Below are positions 30,201 through 38,210 of a stretch of 42,895 nt of DNA, one piece after another. Under the pieces are notes generated by a model. It did not search any database, was not told where the DNA came from, and saw nothing but the letters and a program-made list of their open reading frames with translations. A program made the translations under genes and the position numbers. Position 1 is the first letter of the stretch, and the number at the start of each line of letters is the position of its first letter. The stretch comes from Amoeboradix gromovi (Eukaryota > Sanchytriomycota > Sanchytriomycetes > Sanchytriales > Sanchytriaceae), in contig JADGIF010000012.1 of NCBI GenBank assembly GCA_018985225.1, positions 1-42,895 of the forward strand. The letters run 5' to 3'.

Positions 30201-31835
30201 GAATTTGCAACAGTCAAACGACGTCTTAGTTTGCAAATGATAAACTACCTGTTGAATGGTAGTCACACTTTGTGATGATACTGGAGAAAGTGGCATTTCA
30301 GGAGTAGGTGGCAATTCTACATTACTCGGGATTAAGTTACGATGTTTATGAATAAAATGATAAAACTCGTCATGGTATTCATTGCTAGTCGAATTTTTGA
30401 ACCAGTTCAGTAGCAAAGCCAAGAATTGATTAAATATTCTGTCTGATTTAAATGCTCGAAAATGACATCGGTTTCTAATCAACCACCACCCAACAGTAAG
30501 GGTAGAAGGATTATTAGTAGCGATATTTTTATCAATAGCATTAATCAGCAATTCGTCAAGGTAATCAAAAGTTGTAAATACTGGAATTTCCAGTGGTATT
30601 ATATCATCCACTACTGTAATGAAAGAAGATACTATTAATAAATCAATTACGTGTTGCTGTACAACTGTTCTCTTAATGTCCTTGAAGAAATACATCACTT
30701 TGTTTACAGATACACTTGACTGCTCAAAGTATGTCCTGCTAATAGCGTGGTACAGGGGATATACATTGTTGTAGTCGCTGAAATAGAGTTTCTTTGTGCT
30801 TGATTCTAACCCACCGTGGTCTTTAATACCCTTTCTTAGTAAAACCAAACATTCTGGAAGCTCATTGCTTTTGTGCAATAGAATATACTGTAGTACAAGA
30901 AGGTCTATTATAAGCATCCTCTCATTGTCATGGTATGACTCCTTGTTGTTTAACAACTTGGAGTAAACCCGATCAAAAGAGTCTAAATCAGTTATGTTGG
31001 ATCTACTTTTATCATCATAAATACAGTTTAGATGATAAGTTCCATGTAAAGATGCATACGCAGTAAACCCCCATATTATAGTATTACATATGACACATCT
31101 ACAAGCGCTATACATTGCAACTAGATGAAATTGCTGCTTCCTAGGAGTTGTGAGTGCATTGCGCTGTATTACATGATATTCCAAATTCATAACATTTGCA
31201 TATTCGTTCAAGTTATCCAATAACTCGTCAATCAATATGGATTTACGAAAATGGAAGTAGTGAGTCGATTCCGGTTGAATAACCTTTGAAATAAACAAAT
31301 CGCAGGCGCTAGATCTTACCATATCAGACTCATTGGTCATGCACTGAAGCAGTTTTAATGTACCGTCATACGTCAACAGTTTATCTACGATTCTATCTCT
31401 AAGTATCAAAAGGTCAAAATCATCAGATTTCTGATATATAAGCATCACGGTTAACAGTTCTTCAACATGGAACTGCCAATATTCTTGTTTTTGATGTAAA
31501 ACAGTCATCAGTTTAACATGCAACCGTTTATTCATTAAGCTAAAACATTTTGTATATAAACCTATGAGATCTCCTGGTAGAAACAAGCTGAGATCTAAGA
31601 TAATGGAATGAAGGTGAAATGGAGGATGGGCAGGACTAGGATCGGAATCGTCTATATGTATTACCAGGGTCTTTGCTATAGCTTCCATGATTCTGTCATT
31701 TTCAATGAAGCCTTCCATGTATACATCCAGTACTTTTCTAAACAAAACTGTAATTTCATAAATGTTGGAATCGATAGTTTCTTTTATTATGCGATTTACA
31801 ATGGATGACAAGTATTTTATTTTGTTACTGTTCAT
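27270..31835 (-). CDS. Unrecognised 1521-residue helical (HEAT/ARM-like) protein
   Basis: The longest frame of the window, uninterrupted, with ATG at 31833-31835. Throughout it shows the alternating Leu/Ile-rich helix pairs of a HEAT/ARM-type solenoid. I cannot place the family. A possible metal-binding patch lies near residue 245 (CRCVICNTIIWGF ... HGTYHLNC), and a Pro/Ser-rich loop near 515 (ELPPTPEMPLSPVSSQS). There is no transmembrane segment or catalytic motif. The end (MKMYIELEQEIKRL) may be a short coiled coil. Only 38 bp separate its start from the photoreceptor stop upstream. Large trafficking, kinetochore or signalling scaffolds have this look; no more can be said. Confidence 0.65.
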   Translation of the reverse strand: MNSNKIKYLSSIVNRIIKETIDSNIYEITVLFRKVLDVYMEGFIENDRIMEAIAKTLVIHIDDSDPSPAHPPFHLHSIILDLSLFLPGDLIGLYTKCFSLMNKRLHVKLMTVLHQKQEYWQFHVEELLTVMLIYQKSDDFDLLILRDRIVDKLLTYDGTLKLLQCMTNESDMVRSSACDLFISKVIQPESTHYFHFRKSILIDELLDNLNEYANVMNLEYHVIQRNALTTPRKQQFHLVAMYSACRCVICNTIIWGFTAYASLHGTYHLNCIYDDKSRSNITDLDSFDRVYSKLLNNKESYHDNERMLIIDLLVLQYILLHKSNELPECLVLLRKGIKDHGGLESSTKKLYFSDYNNVYPLYHAISRTYFEQSSVSVNKVMYFFKDIKRTVVQQHVIDLLIVSSFITVVDDIIPLEIPVFTTFDYLDELLINAIDKNIATNNPSTLTVGWWLIRNRCHFRAFKSDRIFNQFLALLLNWFKNSTSNEYHDEFYHFIHKHRNLIPSNVELPPTPEMPLSPVSSQSVTTIQQVVYHLQTKTSFDCCKFLNAVQNPKIQFIYVLHDHGKRLLGEVLQAVNKDPELTAQLNIILFKYRVNTSTTWISLMTRILNSSHTLILGQLVLLNFRVADQVDFNRIQPVLEWLTASRNDLEFQIIYAKIFATLLGCSTELSTAPNSSKSRKPALLSFNQLVGYIVKYFTNQETLLPDALCLLARIIASNSGNSSQLLHSILNHAWNHLDFDKLKSDYDYSKIIANLLAMDQSSIFLMDFPHNTKDWLCNLNKISYFMDAYIYITDYTLIMTRCLLYCYKSIVHDDPVIRHAGRIILELKFNMVTSLDNIFTVVAKSLLVPTCNALLHLMKSFKMKLFSVTKLLDIVSVEKNTSLTSLVIELLACTCIHPSTNLSDYEILMIRHSVSIHLGYLDSVIKDGAIKQGPLSIINCVPILHSIVRILHSKCIVTSKLRLLQIDLCLLLIKAVNTCLVAYHSTGINTSRVFQLKQWLTALYVGLYYNASECKDLLPQLFDSLIDACDAIRNVDGENCEYILFVIQYMIEQQDELLAGVHKLLNTLYSCMDRFKVNSKDHLAKQACILLCFVLQRDIMRSNLYTWLSEDSKLIDYIEIIASNKQRWELLNESLNWEELRIDFYNRLLIYGIDSLVDVGEHFQSFIKVSTLSQYSQQHPLELTRIVDEILKKSSVRRINSTCAGYFLMSIGYLIKQHGYCSALLLENLRFNLDSFLCCFDDANANVIGFFDILKDVDIDLFEFTVTTIFKSKLNKNTQNRAYSKLLMKYLDELADTMSISVNIEETMENAFDSGHPHFMEIGYLATRIKINNSSILLSRISTMRVLKAVIVLLYSGFKSHSFHFIRDISKQHLELCKMVLEAFNSGESEGYKQELLKQLILLFKLTSFIQAHVLSSDSTIFDDILKFEYSLWYGTSTILKSSAESVIVASLDLLEFVLKCNADVNSVLGNGLVGIMDKIEMTGKKQRYISLKEQYESIKLRTPGNSMKMYIELEQEIKRL

Positions 31836-31873
31836 GTTTTGAAAAATTAAAGTTTAAAAGAATTAAATTTACT

Positions 31874-33547
31874 CTAGGTATGGTCTTTATAGTTTATAGG
31901 TATTCCGAGGGACTCCAGTATGTTTCTATGTTCAGTTTTTAGTATATGTAGTTCGTATTGCCATGATGTTTCTTTATTGGGATTAAATGCAGAAAATACA
32001 TCCTCTAGCTCTGAGCTAAGTACAGGACGTACTCCAAAGAACTGAACATCTAGTTTATGGGGAGGGCTTTTGACTGGTGTCATTTTATGGAATATGTATG
32101 CCACAATAGGTGTAAACCCTCGGGAAGGAGAATTCAATTCATTTGCGATATTAACCGGGTAATAAAACCCACCAGGAAAGAATACAGACTCTACCCATTT
32201 AAATTCAGTTTTGTATCTAATTCTGTAAAACATATAGCATATTTTGCCTTCCAGTACACCATTTAATCCAAATCTAACATTTTCATAGTCCTCATCGTGT
32301 ACGAAATCTAACAAGCATTTTCCAAATAATTGATAGGACCTCATTCCGAAGAGCTCTTCGGTAGCCTTCCGCGGCGTGTTCACAAGAAATATACCCTTGG
32401 CAGTGATTTTAGACCATAATGAGGATTCTCCAAATCCACCAAAAGAGTCCAAGTCAGCAAAGTTTAGAGTCGGAAGATACTGCTCCCTAGCTGTCAAAAC
32501 CATCAGCCTCTTACCTTTAGGTCTTTCGCATATCATGCCTAAATTAGTCATTAAGTTACACTTGCCTTGAACTCCTAGCCATGTATAACCAGACATCTTC
32601 CGATTGAATCTGAATATCATATTAATGGGTTGATCAGCCATATGCGGAAGGCTTTTGAATTCTCTCATAATACCTACCCAGTCTCCAGAATGACAAAATT
32701 CACTCAAGTTCTTGTTTAATATCTCACTGGAGCTATACTCAAACAATTGCAAGCAAGCGTCATTTATGTGTATAAATTGACCTTTGACAGACAAGCAAAA
32801 GAGATAGGGAATATTTTGCGTGAGTATTTGATAAAATTCTGATTTGAGATCCTGATCTGGTTCTGCAGACATCATTTCTGCAATGTACGGTTTTAAGGTA
32901 TCAGTGTCATCCATTTTACCAAACCTGTATTTTTCTTCCTCTGCAACAACCACCTCTTGGGGGCTTTCAATAAGATTAGATTTGTCTAGTTGGTAATTCA
33001 TGACATAAATGCCATCTTTCATGCTTTTCATAACATTATAAGGCTGCTCTATTAGACTGACTTGGAATCCAATAAATAGATCTAATGGCCCATCGTCTGT
33101 TGATGATATTGGGATTATACTTATGAAACTTAAAAATGGTTCACCGCCTTTTTTATAATTTATAAGAGAGTGTTGCCCTTCGCTTAGTGCATCTATATCC
33201 TTTTTCATTTGGTATACGACGTTGTTATCCGTATACCTACGCCTTGAGCCTAATGTTACTAAACCATCTGGCTCGGTAGATACAGACTGCAAAAAACGAC
33301 AGTTCTGTCCTACACACTCAGCAGCAGTATAACCTGTTAGTTCTTCAAATGCGTGACTAACGTATACAATTGGACAATCGGGTTTTGTGTTATCCGTTAT
33401 GCAAAATGAGCAACTCATGTCCACAGGTCCCAAACTTATTGTTGGATTCTTTCTATAATAGGTTCTAGCCAATAGGCTCATAATGTCATATCCAGTATGG
33501 CTGTATATATGTAAACCTGTAGTTGGAAATGCGGGTGAATTTGACAT
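31874..33547 (-). CDS. White Collar-1 type LOV/PAS blue-light photoreceptor without zinc finger
   Basis: 557 residues from the ATG at 33545-33547; the frame is open 30 codons further to a TTG. A LOV domain begins after GYDIMSLLARTYYRKNPTIS, a conserved WC-1 lead-in, and holds GQNCRFLQ (photo-adduct Cys near residue 83), the extended loop typical of WC-1 LOV, and HSLINYKKGGEPFLSF. Two further PAS domains follow (about 240-340 and 370-470), then TSWQYELHILKTEHRNI, the WC-1 helix. The C-terminal GATA-type zinc finger of Neurospora WC-1 is absent, and the next gene starts 38 bp on, leaving no room for it. Zinc-finger-less WC-1 homologues are known in other fungi and usually act with a WC-2 partner. 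In a zoosporic organism a role in light responses or phototaxis is plausible. Confidence 0.9.
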   Translation of the reverse strand: MSNSPAFPTTGLHIYSHTGYDIMSLLARTYYRKNPTISLGPVDMSCSFCITDNTKPDCPIVYVSHAFEELTGYTAAECVGQNCRFLQSVSTEPDGLVTLGSRRRYTDNNVVYQMKKDIDALSEGQHSLINYKKGGEPFLSFISIIPISSTDDGPLDLFIGFQVSLIEQPYNVMKSMKDGIYVMNYQLDKSNLIESPQEVVVAEEEKYRFGKMDDTDTLKPYIAEMMSAEPDQDLKSEFYQILTQNIPYLFCLSVKGQFIHINDACLQLFEYSSSEILNKNLSEFCHSGDWVGIMREFKSLPHMADQPINMIFRFNRKMSGYTWLGVQGKCNLMTNLGMICERPKGKRLMVLTAREQYLPTLNFADLDSFGGFGESSLWSKITAKGIFLVNTPRKATEELFGMRSYQLFGKCLLDFVHDEDYENVRFGLNGVLEGKICYMFYRIRYKTEFKWVESVFFPGGFYYPVNIANELNSPSRGFTPIVAYIFHKMTPVKSPPHKLDVQFFGVRPVLSSELEDVFSAFNPNKETSWQYELHILKTEHRNILESLGIPINYKDHT

Positions 33548-33697
33548 TCCGTGTTTAAAAAATTGTGTACCTGGCAAATACCATTTAATTTCATTCTTAC
33601 TAGTTATAGAGATTAAGTATTGTAGGCTCCAACACAAGATACAACAACAAATAAAGACTCAAGATTTCTTTAAAGTAGTAAATGTAAAAAATGATAT

Positions 33698-34117
<420 letters not shown>

Positions 34118-34132
34118 TTAAACGTGAGGCAA

Positions 34133-34137
34133 CCAAT
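34133..34137. promoter_or_regulatory. CCAAT box upstream of ubiquitin-eL40
   Basis: CCAAT (plus strand) 49 bp upstream of the minus-strand ATG at 34084, at the distance seen for SEC9 and YEATS2. Single pentamers are common by chance, so this rests on position. Confidence 0.3.
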
Positions 34138-34176
34138 AAAATTCGATGAAACATATTCCGAAAATAAGATTTTAAA

Positions 34177-34640
34177 TGGGACACCAAATATAAAAACTAG
34201 ACTCTCGTTTTTAAAGGTGCACCATACGGAGGAAATACTATCATTTATAAAAGATCTTCTATTAAACCAAATTTCTTTCATTAATTCCATTCCTCTTTTC
34301 AAAATAAAACTAGAAATGAGGTCTTGAGCATCTAAGTAAAAGGTGCATTTTCTTGGACGGTACTCTTTTCTAGAGTCATTTTGTAATGTTGTACTAACAT
34401 CATTACTCCTATCTATTCTAGTATTTACAGAGTAATAGTGATTTTTTTTGAAATAAAGATTGTATGAAAGAGTAAGAGAATAGCTGTACAGAATATTTAT
34501 TTTCCTTTTATACTCTTCAACTCTGCAACTAGCTGAATGTCCACTCGCCTCTTAAATCCATAAAATTAATAAAGCTGAAATAATGTGCCAAGTTGTTACA
34601 GAAAGTTAGTCCAGTTTTTATATTTTATGATTTTAAATGT
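34177..34640. repeat. MITE-like element with terminal inverted repeats
   Basis: The left end AAATATAAAAACTAGACT (about 34187-34204) is inverted at the right end as AGTCCAGTTTTTATATTT (about 34608-34625). The 70 bp inside the right end (34553-34625: TCCATAAAATTAATAAAGCT, then TGAAATAATGTGCCAAGTTG and onward) recur, inverted, at the window's end (42820-42895). Terminal inverted repeats, about 460 bp and no coding capacity make a MITE-like non-autonomous transposon likely. It fills most of the gap between the ubiquitin start and the phosphatase-like 3' end. Confidence 0.55.
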
Positions 34641-34654
34641 TTATTTACACAGGA

Positions 34655-35320
34655 TTAAATAGAGTTCTCTATAGATAAAATGAGGTCAAGTACTTGAAAT
34701 CGTTGTTGAATATACTCAGAGCAGTCGAAATCTTGATCCTTATCTGCCAAACTAATAATTATACGTAATTCATCTCGGAGCCATAAAAGGGCTTTGTCTT
34801 CCTTTTCTCCCATAAAAGATTTGATAGGAATAGCATTTTGTAGATTGTATCCAAAATTATGTATGGTATTGTCCACTGCAATAACGTGAGTTCCCTTCGC
34901 AATTATGTCATGAATCAACTTGAAGTAAATGTTTGCAAAAAAGTAGCAATGCTTTCTAGTTAAGATTAAAGTGAAATATTTTTTTAAATCCAAAATATCA
35001 AGAACAGCCTTTGCATAGCTCTCTTCGGCTGATGTAAACAGAATTAAATCACAACTATAAGACATTTCTTCCAAAAATTCTTTTACAAATGGCCTAGCAC
35101 TGCTATCTAATGTTACAGGATCTCTGCAATGCAATAGACACTCATCCATATCTAGGACCAAGGTGAATTGTTTTTTTGGAACATAATCATAAACTATTTT
35201 CGGTATATACAATTTCGGAATGCAAGATAATGCCTGGTATGTTGTGTTAACATCAAAATGCATCCAGTTTATTTCTTCTTTTCCATCCTTTATATTAATT
35301 TCAGTATGCTCTTGAATCAT
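34655..35320 (-). CDS. FCP1/SCP-type HAD phosphatase-like protein
   Basis: 221 residues spanning the FCP1 homology (NLI-interacting factor) fold: LVLDMDECLLH at 54-64 supplies the catalytic Asp-x-Asp (Asp57, Asp59); DLILFTSAEESYAKAVLDIL is motif II; TRKHCYFF follows; and VIAVDNTIHNFGYNLQNAIP carries the motif-IV Asp-Asn. The usual Thr after the second Asp (DxDET/DxDGT) is Glu-Cys here. The protein is small and soluble, so nearer SCP/CTDSPL-like than Fcp1 with BRCT. Substrate unknown; the family acts on RNA polymerase II CTD, Smads or lipin. Its ATG is only 16 bp from the divergent uS10m ATG. A minus-strand AAATAAA follows the stop at once. Confidence 0.8.
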   Translation of the reverse strand: MIQEHTEINIKDGKEEINWMHFDVNTTYQALSCIPKLYIPKIVYDYVPKKQFTLVLDMDECLLHCRDPVTLDSSARPFVKEFLEEMSYSCDLILFTSAEESYAKAVLDILDLKKYFTLILTRKHCYFFANIYFKLIHDIIAKGTHVIAVDNTIHNFGYNLQNAIPIKSFMGEKEDKALLWLRDELRIIISLADKDQDFDCSEYIQQRFQVLDLILSIENSI

Positions 35321-35336
35321 TTAACTGACGAAACAA

Positions 35337-35822
35337 ATGGGAGCGTTACGTCAACTATGTGCAGAGATTGTTTTTTACAGTAACAACATCGATAAGCTGA
35401 GGTTTTACTCTGACTTCTCAAAAGGTGCTTGTGATGCTTTCAATGCTACTACTTCCGGAATAATTCATTTGCCTCGTAAAATGAAATATTATACCGTACT
35501 GAAATCTGTCTTCAAATACAAGCAATCTCAAGAAACATTTGAAAGCAGAACGTACAGAAGAATGATAAAAGTGTACAACACTCATCCAGAAACATTAAAA
35601 AAGTTGTTGTTTTATATTAACGACAACTCCGTAGATGGTGTAAAAGTAAAAACCAATCAATATTTCTATGAGGACGATAAACTAATTGAAAAAATGGACA
35701 GCGAATGTGACGCTCTGCTAGATTCCAAAAAGGCATGGCTTCCTACTAAAGAACCGGAAGATCCAAATATTATGATCCAAAAGTATCTTGAACTGAAAGA
35801 GAAGGACAGAAGTCAATTTTAA
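35337..35822 (+). CDS. RSM10: Mitochondrial small-subunit ribosomal protein uS10m
   Basis: 161 residues. The central S10 core KYYTVLKSVFKYKQSQETFE, then SRTYRRMIKVYNT, matches the uS10 signature (S-P-x-V-x-K-K-S-R-E-Q-F-E-x-R-T). N- and C-terminal extensions are typical of the mitochondrial form (Rsm10/MRPS10). The start at 35337 is the first ATG; the 16-bp divergent spacing means its promoter lies inside or across the phosphatase gene. The stop TAA is followed after 3 nt by the AATAAA of a dispersed element tail. Confidence 0.82.
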   Translation: MGALRQLCAEIVFYSNNIDKLRFYSDFSKGACDAFNATTSGIIHLPRKMKYYTVLKSVFKYKQSQETFESRTYRRMIKVYNTHPETLKKLLFYINDNSVDGVKVKTNQYFYEDDKLIEKMDSECDALLDSKKAWLPTKEPEDPNIMIQKYLELKEKDRSQF

Positions 35823-36150
35823 CTGAATAAATTATTTATCATGATTAAATCAATTTAGCCTTTCCATTACTTCTTTTTTCAGAGCCTGTAATTTAGCAGA
35901 AATATGACATCCAGCCCTTATCATTAAGACAAGCGTCTAGGTAATCTACCGGAATAAGCCATGTCTAAAGTCTTCACTAGTGGATATATAATATATCCCT
36001 GCATGAAGAAAATGGAGAAATATTGCTGCAATTGAATGAAGCCTCAGAGTAACTGAAGAGTAAGCGGCTGCTCAAACGGACTGAATAGCGCTGTCAGTTT
36101 CTCTGTGGGAGTTCTTGACTTTGCAGGAAACCAGGTCTTAAATGAGGAGT
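35823..36150 (-). repeat. Dispersed element copy 5 (tail at the uS10m stop)
   Basis: Tail at 35823-35857 (CTGAATAAATTATTTATC), head at 36045-36149. The head matches copy 6 (36949-37048) in inverted orientation at about 90%, including an identical block AAACTGACAGCGCTATTCAG followed by TCCGTTTGAG. Copies 5 and 6 bracket RXT3. The copy fills the space between the uS10m stop and the RXT3 promoter. Confidence 0.85.
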
Positions 36151-36199
36151 TTAAATAAATCTAGTATTTTTAAGAACTCCCCATTTTAAAACATCGTCA

Positions 36200-36919
36200 A
36201 TGGTAAATAGGTTGCTTGTTAAGTCTGATAATTCTGCAGTTATTGTAAAACAGATACTAGAGAAAATCCCAGGCGCAAAGGCATCTTTTTTTAAAAGTAG
36301 CAAGAATGAAATTCTACAAGACTTTATTATGGAGTTTGAATCTAAAGAAGATTTGATAAAATTTAGCAGAGATACAGAGCTTGTTGTTTACAGCATCGGT
36401 GCTGGAAGGGAAGTTGTAACGGAAACTCCATACAGCAGAATAGTGGTTTCTAATCCAGCAATTGTACCATCAAATCTCAACAATGTAATCAAAACTAAAT
36501 ACGACCCTAAAGCCCTCCTTCCATTGTCACCCATTGATACCGTTTTTGCAATATTTATTCCTAACGTCTTTTTAACATTTACCAATCCGAATGTTTTTGA
36601 TTATAAATTGTTTGGAGCGGATATTTATACAGACGACAGCGATGTGGTAGCAATTTCTATACATACTAATCAATTTGTAGCTGCAGATATTTCTCCATTT
36701 TCTCCAGAGTTAAGAGGCGATAATGAAATTGGAATTAAACGCGAGTTTCTTGACCATTCACCAAAATACCCTGACTTTCATCTAATAGTACTTCTTCAAG
36801 TCACTTATCCATTGAAAGTATATCATCCGTTGTTCAGAAATGATATTCCATCTCGAGGTTTTGCGCTTCATGATGGAAATAGTATTACGGTTATTAGATC
36901 TCACAAAGAGCTGATTTAA
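36200..36919 (+). CDS. RXT3: Rxt3-family subunit of the Rpd3L histone deacetylase complex
   Basis: 239 residues. The diagnostic Rxt3 block is KLFGADIYTDDSDVVAISIH (about residues 138-157), followed by FSPEL ... FHLIVLLQVTYPLKVYHP, which fits the rest of the family domain. Rxt3 is a non-catalytic subunit of Rpd3L-type histone deacetylase complexes. ATG at 36200; a stop upstream in frame is not far. The gene is enclosed by two inverted dispersed elements, 50 bp before its start and 26-40 bp after its stop. Confidence 0.82.
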   Translation: MVNRLLVKSDNSAVIVKQILEKIPGAKASFFKSSKNEILQDFIMEFESKEDLIKFSRDTELVVYSIGAGREVVTETPYSRIVVSNPAIVPSNLNNVIKTKYDPKALLPLSPIDTVFAIFIPNVFLTFTNPNVFDYKLFGADIYTDDSDVVAISIHTNQFVAADISPFSPELRGDNEIGIKREFLDHSPKYPDFHLIVLLQVTYPLKVYHPLFRNDIPSRGFALHDGNSITVIRSHKELI

Positions 36920-36944
36920 TAAATAAAAATTTACAGTCAATGCA

Positions 36945-37326
36945 CCTCATCATTCAAGACCTGGTTTCCTGCAGAGTCAAGAACCCCCACAGGGAAACTG
37001 ACAGCGCTATTCAGTCCGTTTGAGCAGCCGCTTACTCTTCAATTACCTTGAGATGAGAGTAAATAAGTATCAGCTATATGTTCGTCGCCGAAATATTGTC
37101 TCTATCTACCTATAAATCACATTTTTTAAATGCATATGTCTCCAAGCTGTTCACACATTCAAATTTTGAATAGTATGTGCTTTATACATTTTGGCAAAGC
37201 TTTTCTGCCAATTTCCATAAATAAGGAAAGAGAGTAACGAGTTTCATTTTACTAAAAACACTAGAAAACAAGGCTATTAGAGCGATAGAATTCATCGAAT
37301 CACGATAGATAATTTATTCAACAAAA
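36945..37326 (+). repeat. Dispersed element copy 6, between the RXT3 and membrane-protein 3' ends
   Basis: Head 36949-37048, middle 37075-37130 (TATATGTTCGTCGCCGAAAT, then TGTCTCTATCTACCT), tail about 37281-37322 (GATAGAATTCATCGAATCAC, then GATAGATAATTTATTCAA). It fills the whole gap between convergent genes. On the minus strand the AATAAA of the tail lies about 11 nt past the stop of the gene at 37329. Confidence 0.85.
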
Positions 37327-37328
37327 AT

Positions 37329-37754
37329 TTAAACTGCTCCAGAAGGCAACTGGACCTCTTTCCAGTCATCTTTAATTTTGCGGGAATAAGTAATAGCGCG
37401 ATACTTGAAATAGTTTTCTACCACAAACAAGAGAATGAAGATAACGTCAATAATTCTAGTAATGTTTAAACTTGACACTAAGAAGAAAATTGATAACAAT
37501 GACAAGAAATCTATTCCAACGCTGATAATTGATAAGTCGATGTACAATTTTAGAGCGTTTACGGACTGCATTTCTACTGCCAAATATCCTAAGAGCAACA
37601 AGATCATGTCTTGACTCGTGAAGACAATCTCAGCTTGCAAGAGATTTGATATCGCGTAAAATACGACGTTTACAATTAGCAGATTTCTCAAAGCACCTTT
37701 CATATCGCTTACATGTTGAGGATGGGAAGTCAAGCTTTGGTTTGCTTGATACAT
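37329..37754 (-). CDS. Small multi-pass membrane protein (AGTRAP-like topology)
   Basis: 141 residues with four hydrophobic segments (about 25-40, 48-66, 70-95 and 100-115) and a short basic cytosolic tail (RKIKDDWKEVQLPSGAV). Topology and the pattern YLAVEMQSVNALKLYIDLS ... DFLSLLSIFF recall the type-1 angiotensin II receptor-associated (AGTRAP) family, but I am not sure. The annotated ATG is at 37754; starting at the next Met (37700, MKGALRNLLIVN) would avoid overlap with a 49-codon frame just upstream and looks just as likely. The 3' end abuts dispersed element copy 6. Confidence 0.5.
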   Translation of the reverse strand: MYQANQSLTSHPQHVSDMKGALRNLLIVNVVFYAISNLLQAEIVFTSQDMILLLLGYLAVEMQSVNALKLYIDLSIISVGIDFLSLLSIFFLVSSLNITRIIDVIFILLFVVENYFKYRAITYSRKIKDDWKEVQLPSGAV

Positions 37755-37879
37755 TTATGGCCTAAAATATCACCGGCATAAATGAGACATGCAATCAGAA
37801 ACTGACCCATTCCATTAAAAGGGGTCTTGATTGATGCACATAACAGTTGTCCGGAAGAAATAGCTTCATCAACGTTCAT
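37730..37879 (-). CDS. Possible 49-residue membrane microprotein
   Basis: An ATG-started frame reading MNVDEAISSGQLLCASIKTP, then a hydrophobic segment (MGQFLIACLIYAGDILG) and a short basic end. It overlaps the first 25 nt of the gene above in another frame, or ends 29 bp before that gene's second Met. It looks coding, but no family is recognised. Confidence 0.3.
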   Translation of the reverse strand: MNVDEAISSGQLLCASIKTPFNGMGQFLIACLIYAGDILGHKCIKQTKA

Positions 37880-38022
37880 TTCTTGCCGGTGCTGCAATAA
37901 CCTTTTGCAACTTGTTCTATTTTTATAGATGCAGTCATGTCTCTATCAAATACAAAGAGAAAATTTGTACATTGATGTTGTCTTTGATCGTTAACTGATA
38001 TTATCTGTTTTGTTAAGGTGTG

Positions 38023-38196
38023 ATGACAATTGCAACGCAACTTTCAAGTTCCAAATTCTGGTGTGTAATAATCACTCTAGCTCTACTAGATATCGCTTGT
38101 ATTAGACGTTTATTTGGAACTATGGATTATTTATACAATCAACTAAAATTTATTTATTTGTTTGTTAGCCTACTTAAAAATTTAAAAATTTCGTGA
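38023..38196 (+). CDS. Possible 57-residue membrane microprotein ahead of mS45
   Basis: An ATG-started frame (MTIATQLSSSKFWCVIITLA, then a second hydrophobic run LKFIYLFVSLLKNLKIS). It stops 14 bp before the mS45 ATG on the same strand. It may be a small gene, an upstream frame that modulates mS45 translation, or chance. Confidence 0.28.
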   Translation: MTIATQLSSSKFWCVIITLALLDIACIRRLFGTMDYLYNQLKFIYLFVSLLKNLKIS

Positions 38197-38210
38197 ATTG
38201 TCCATTTAGG

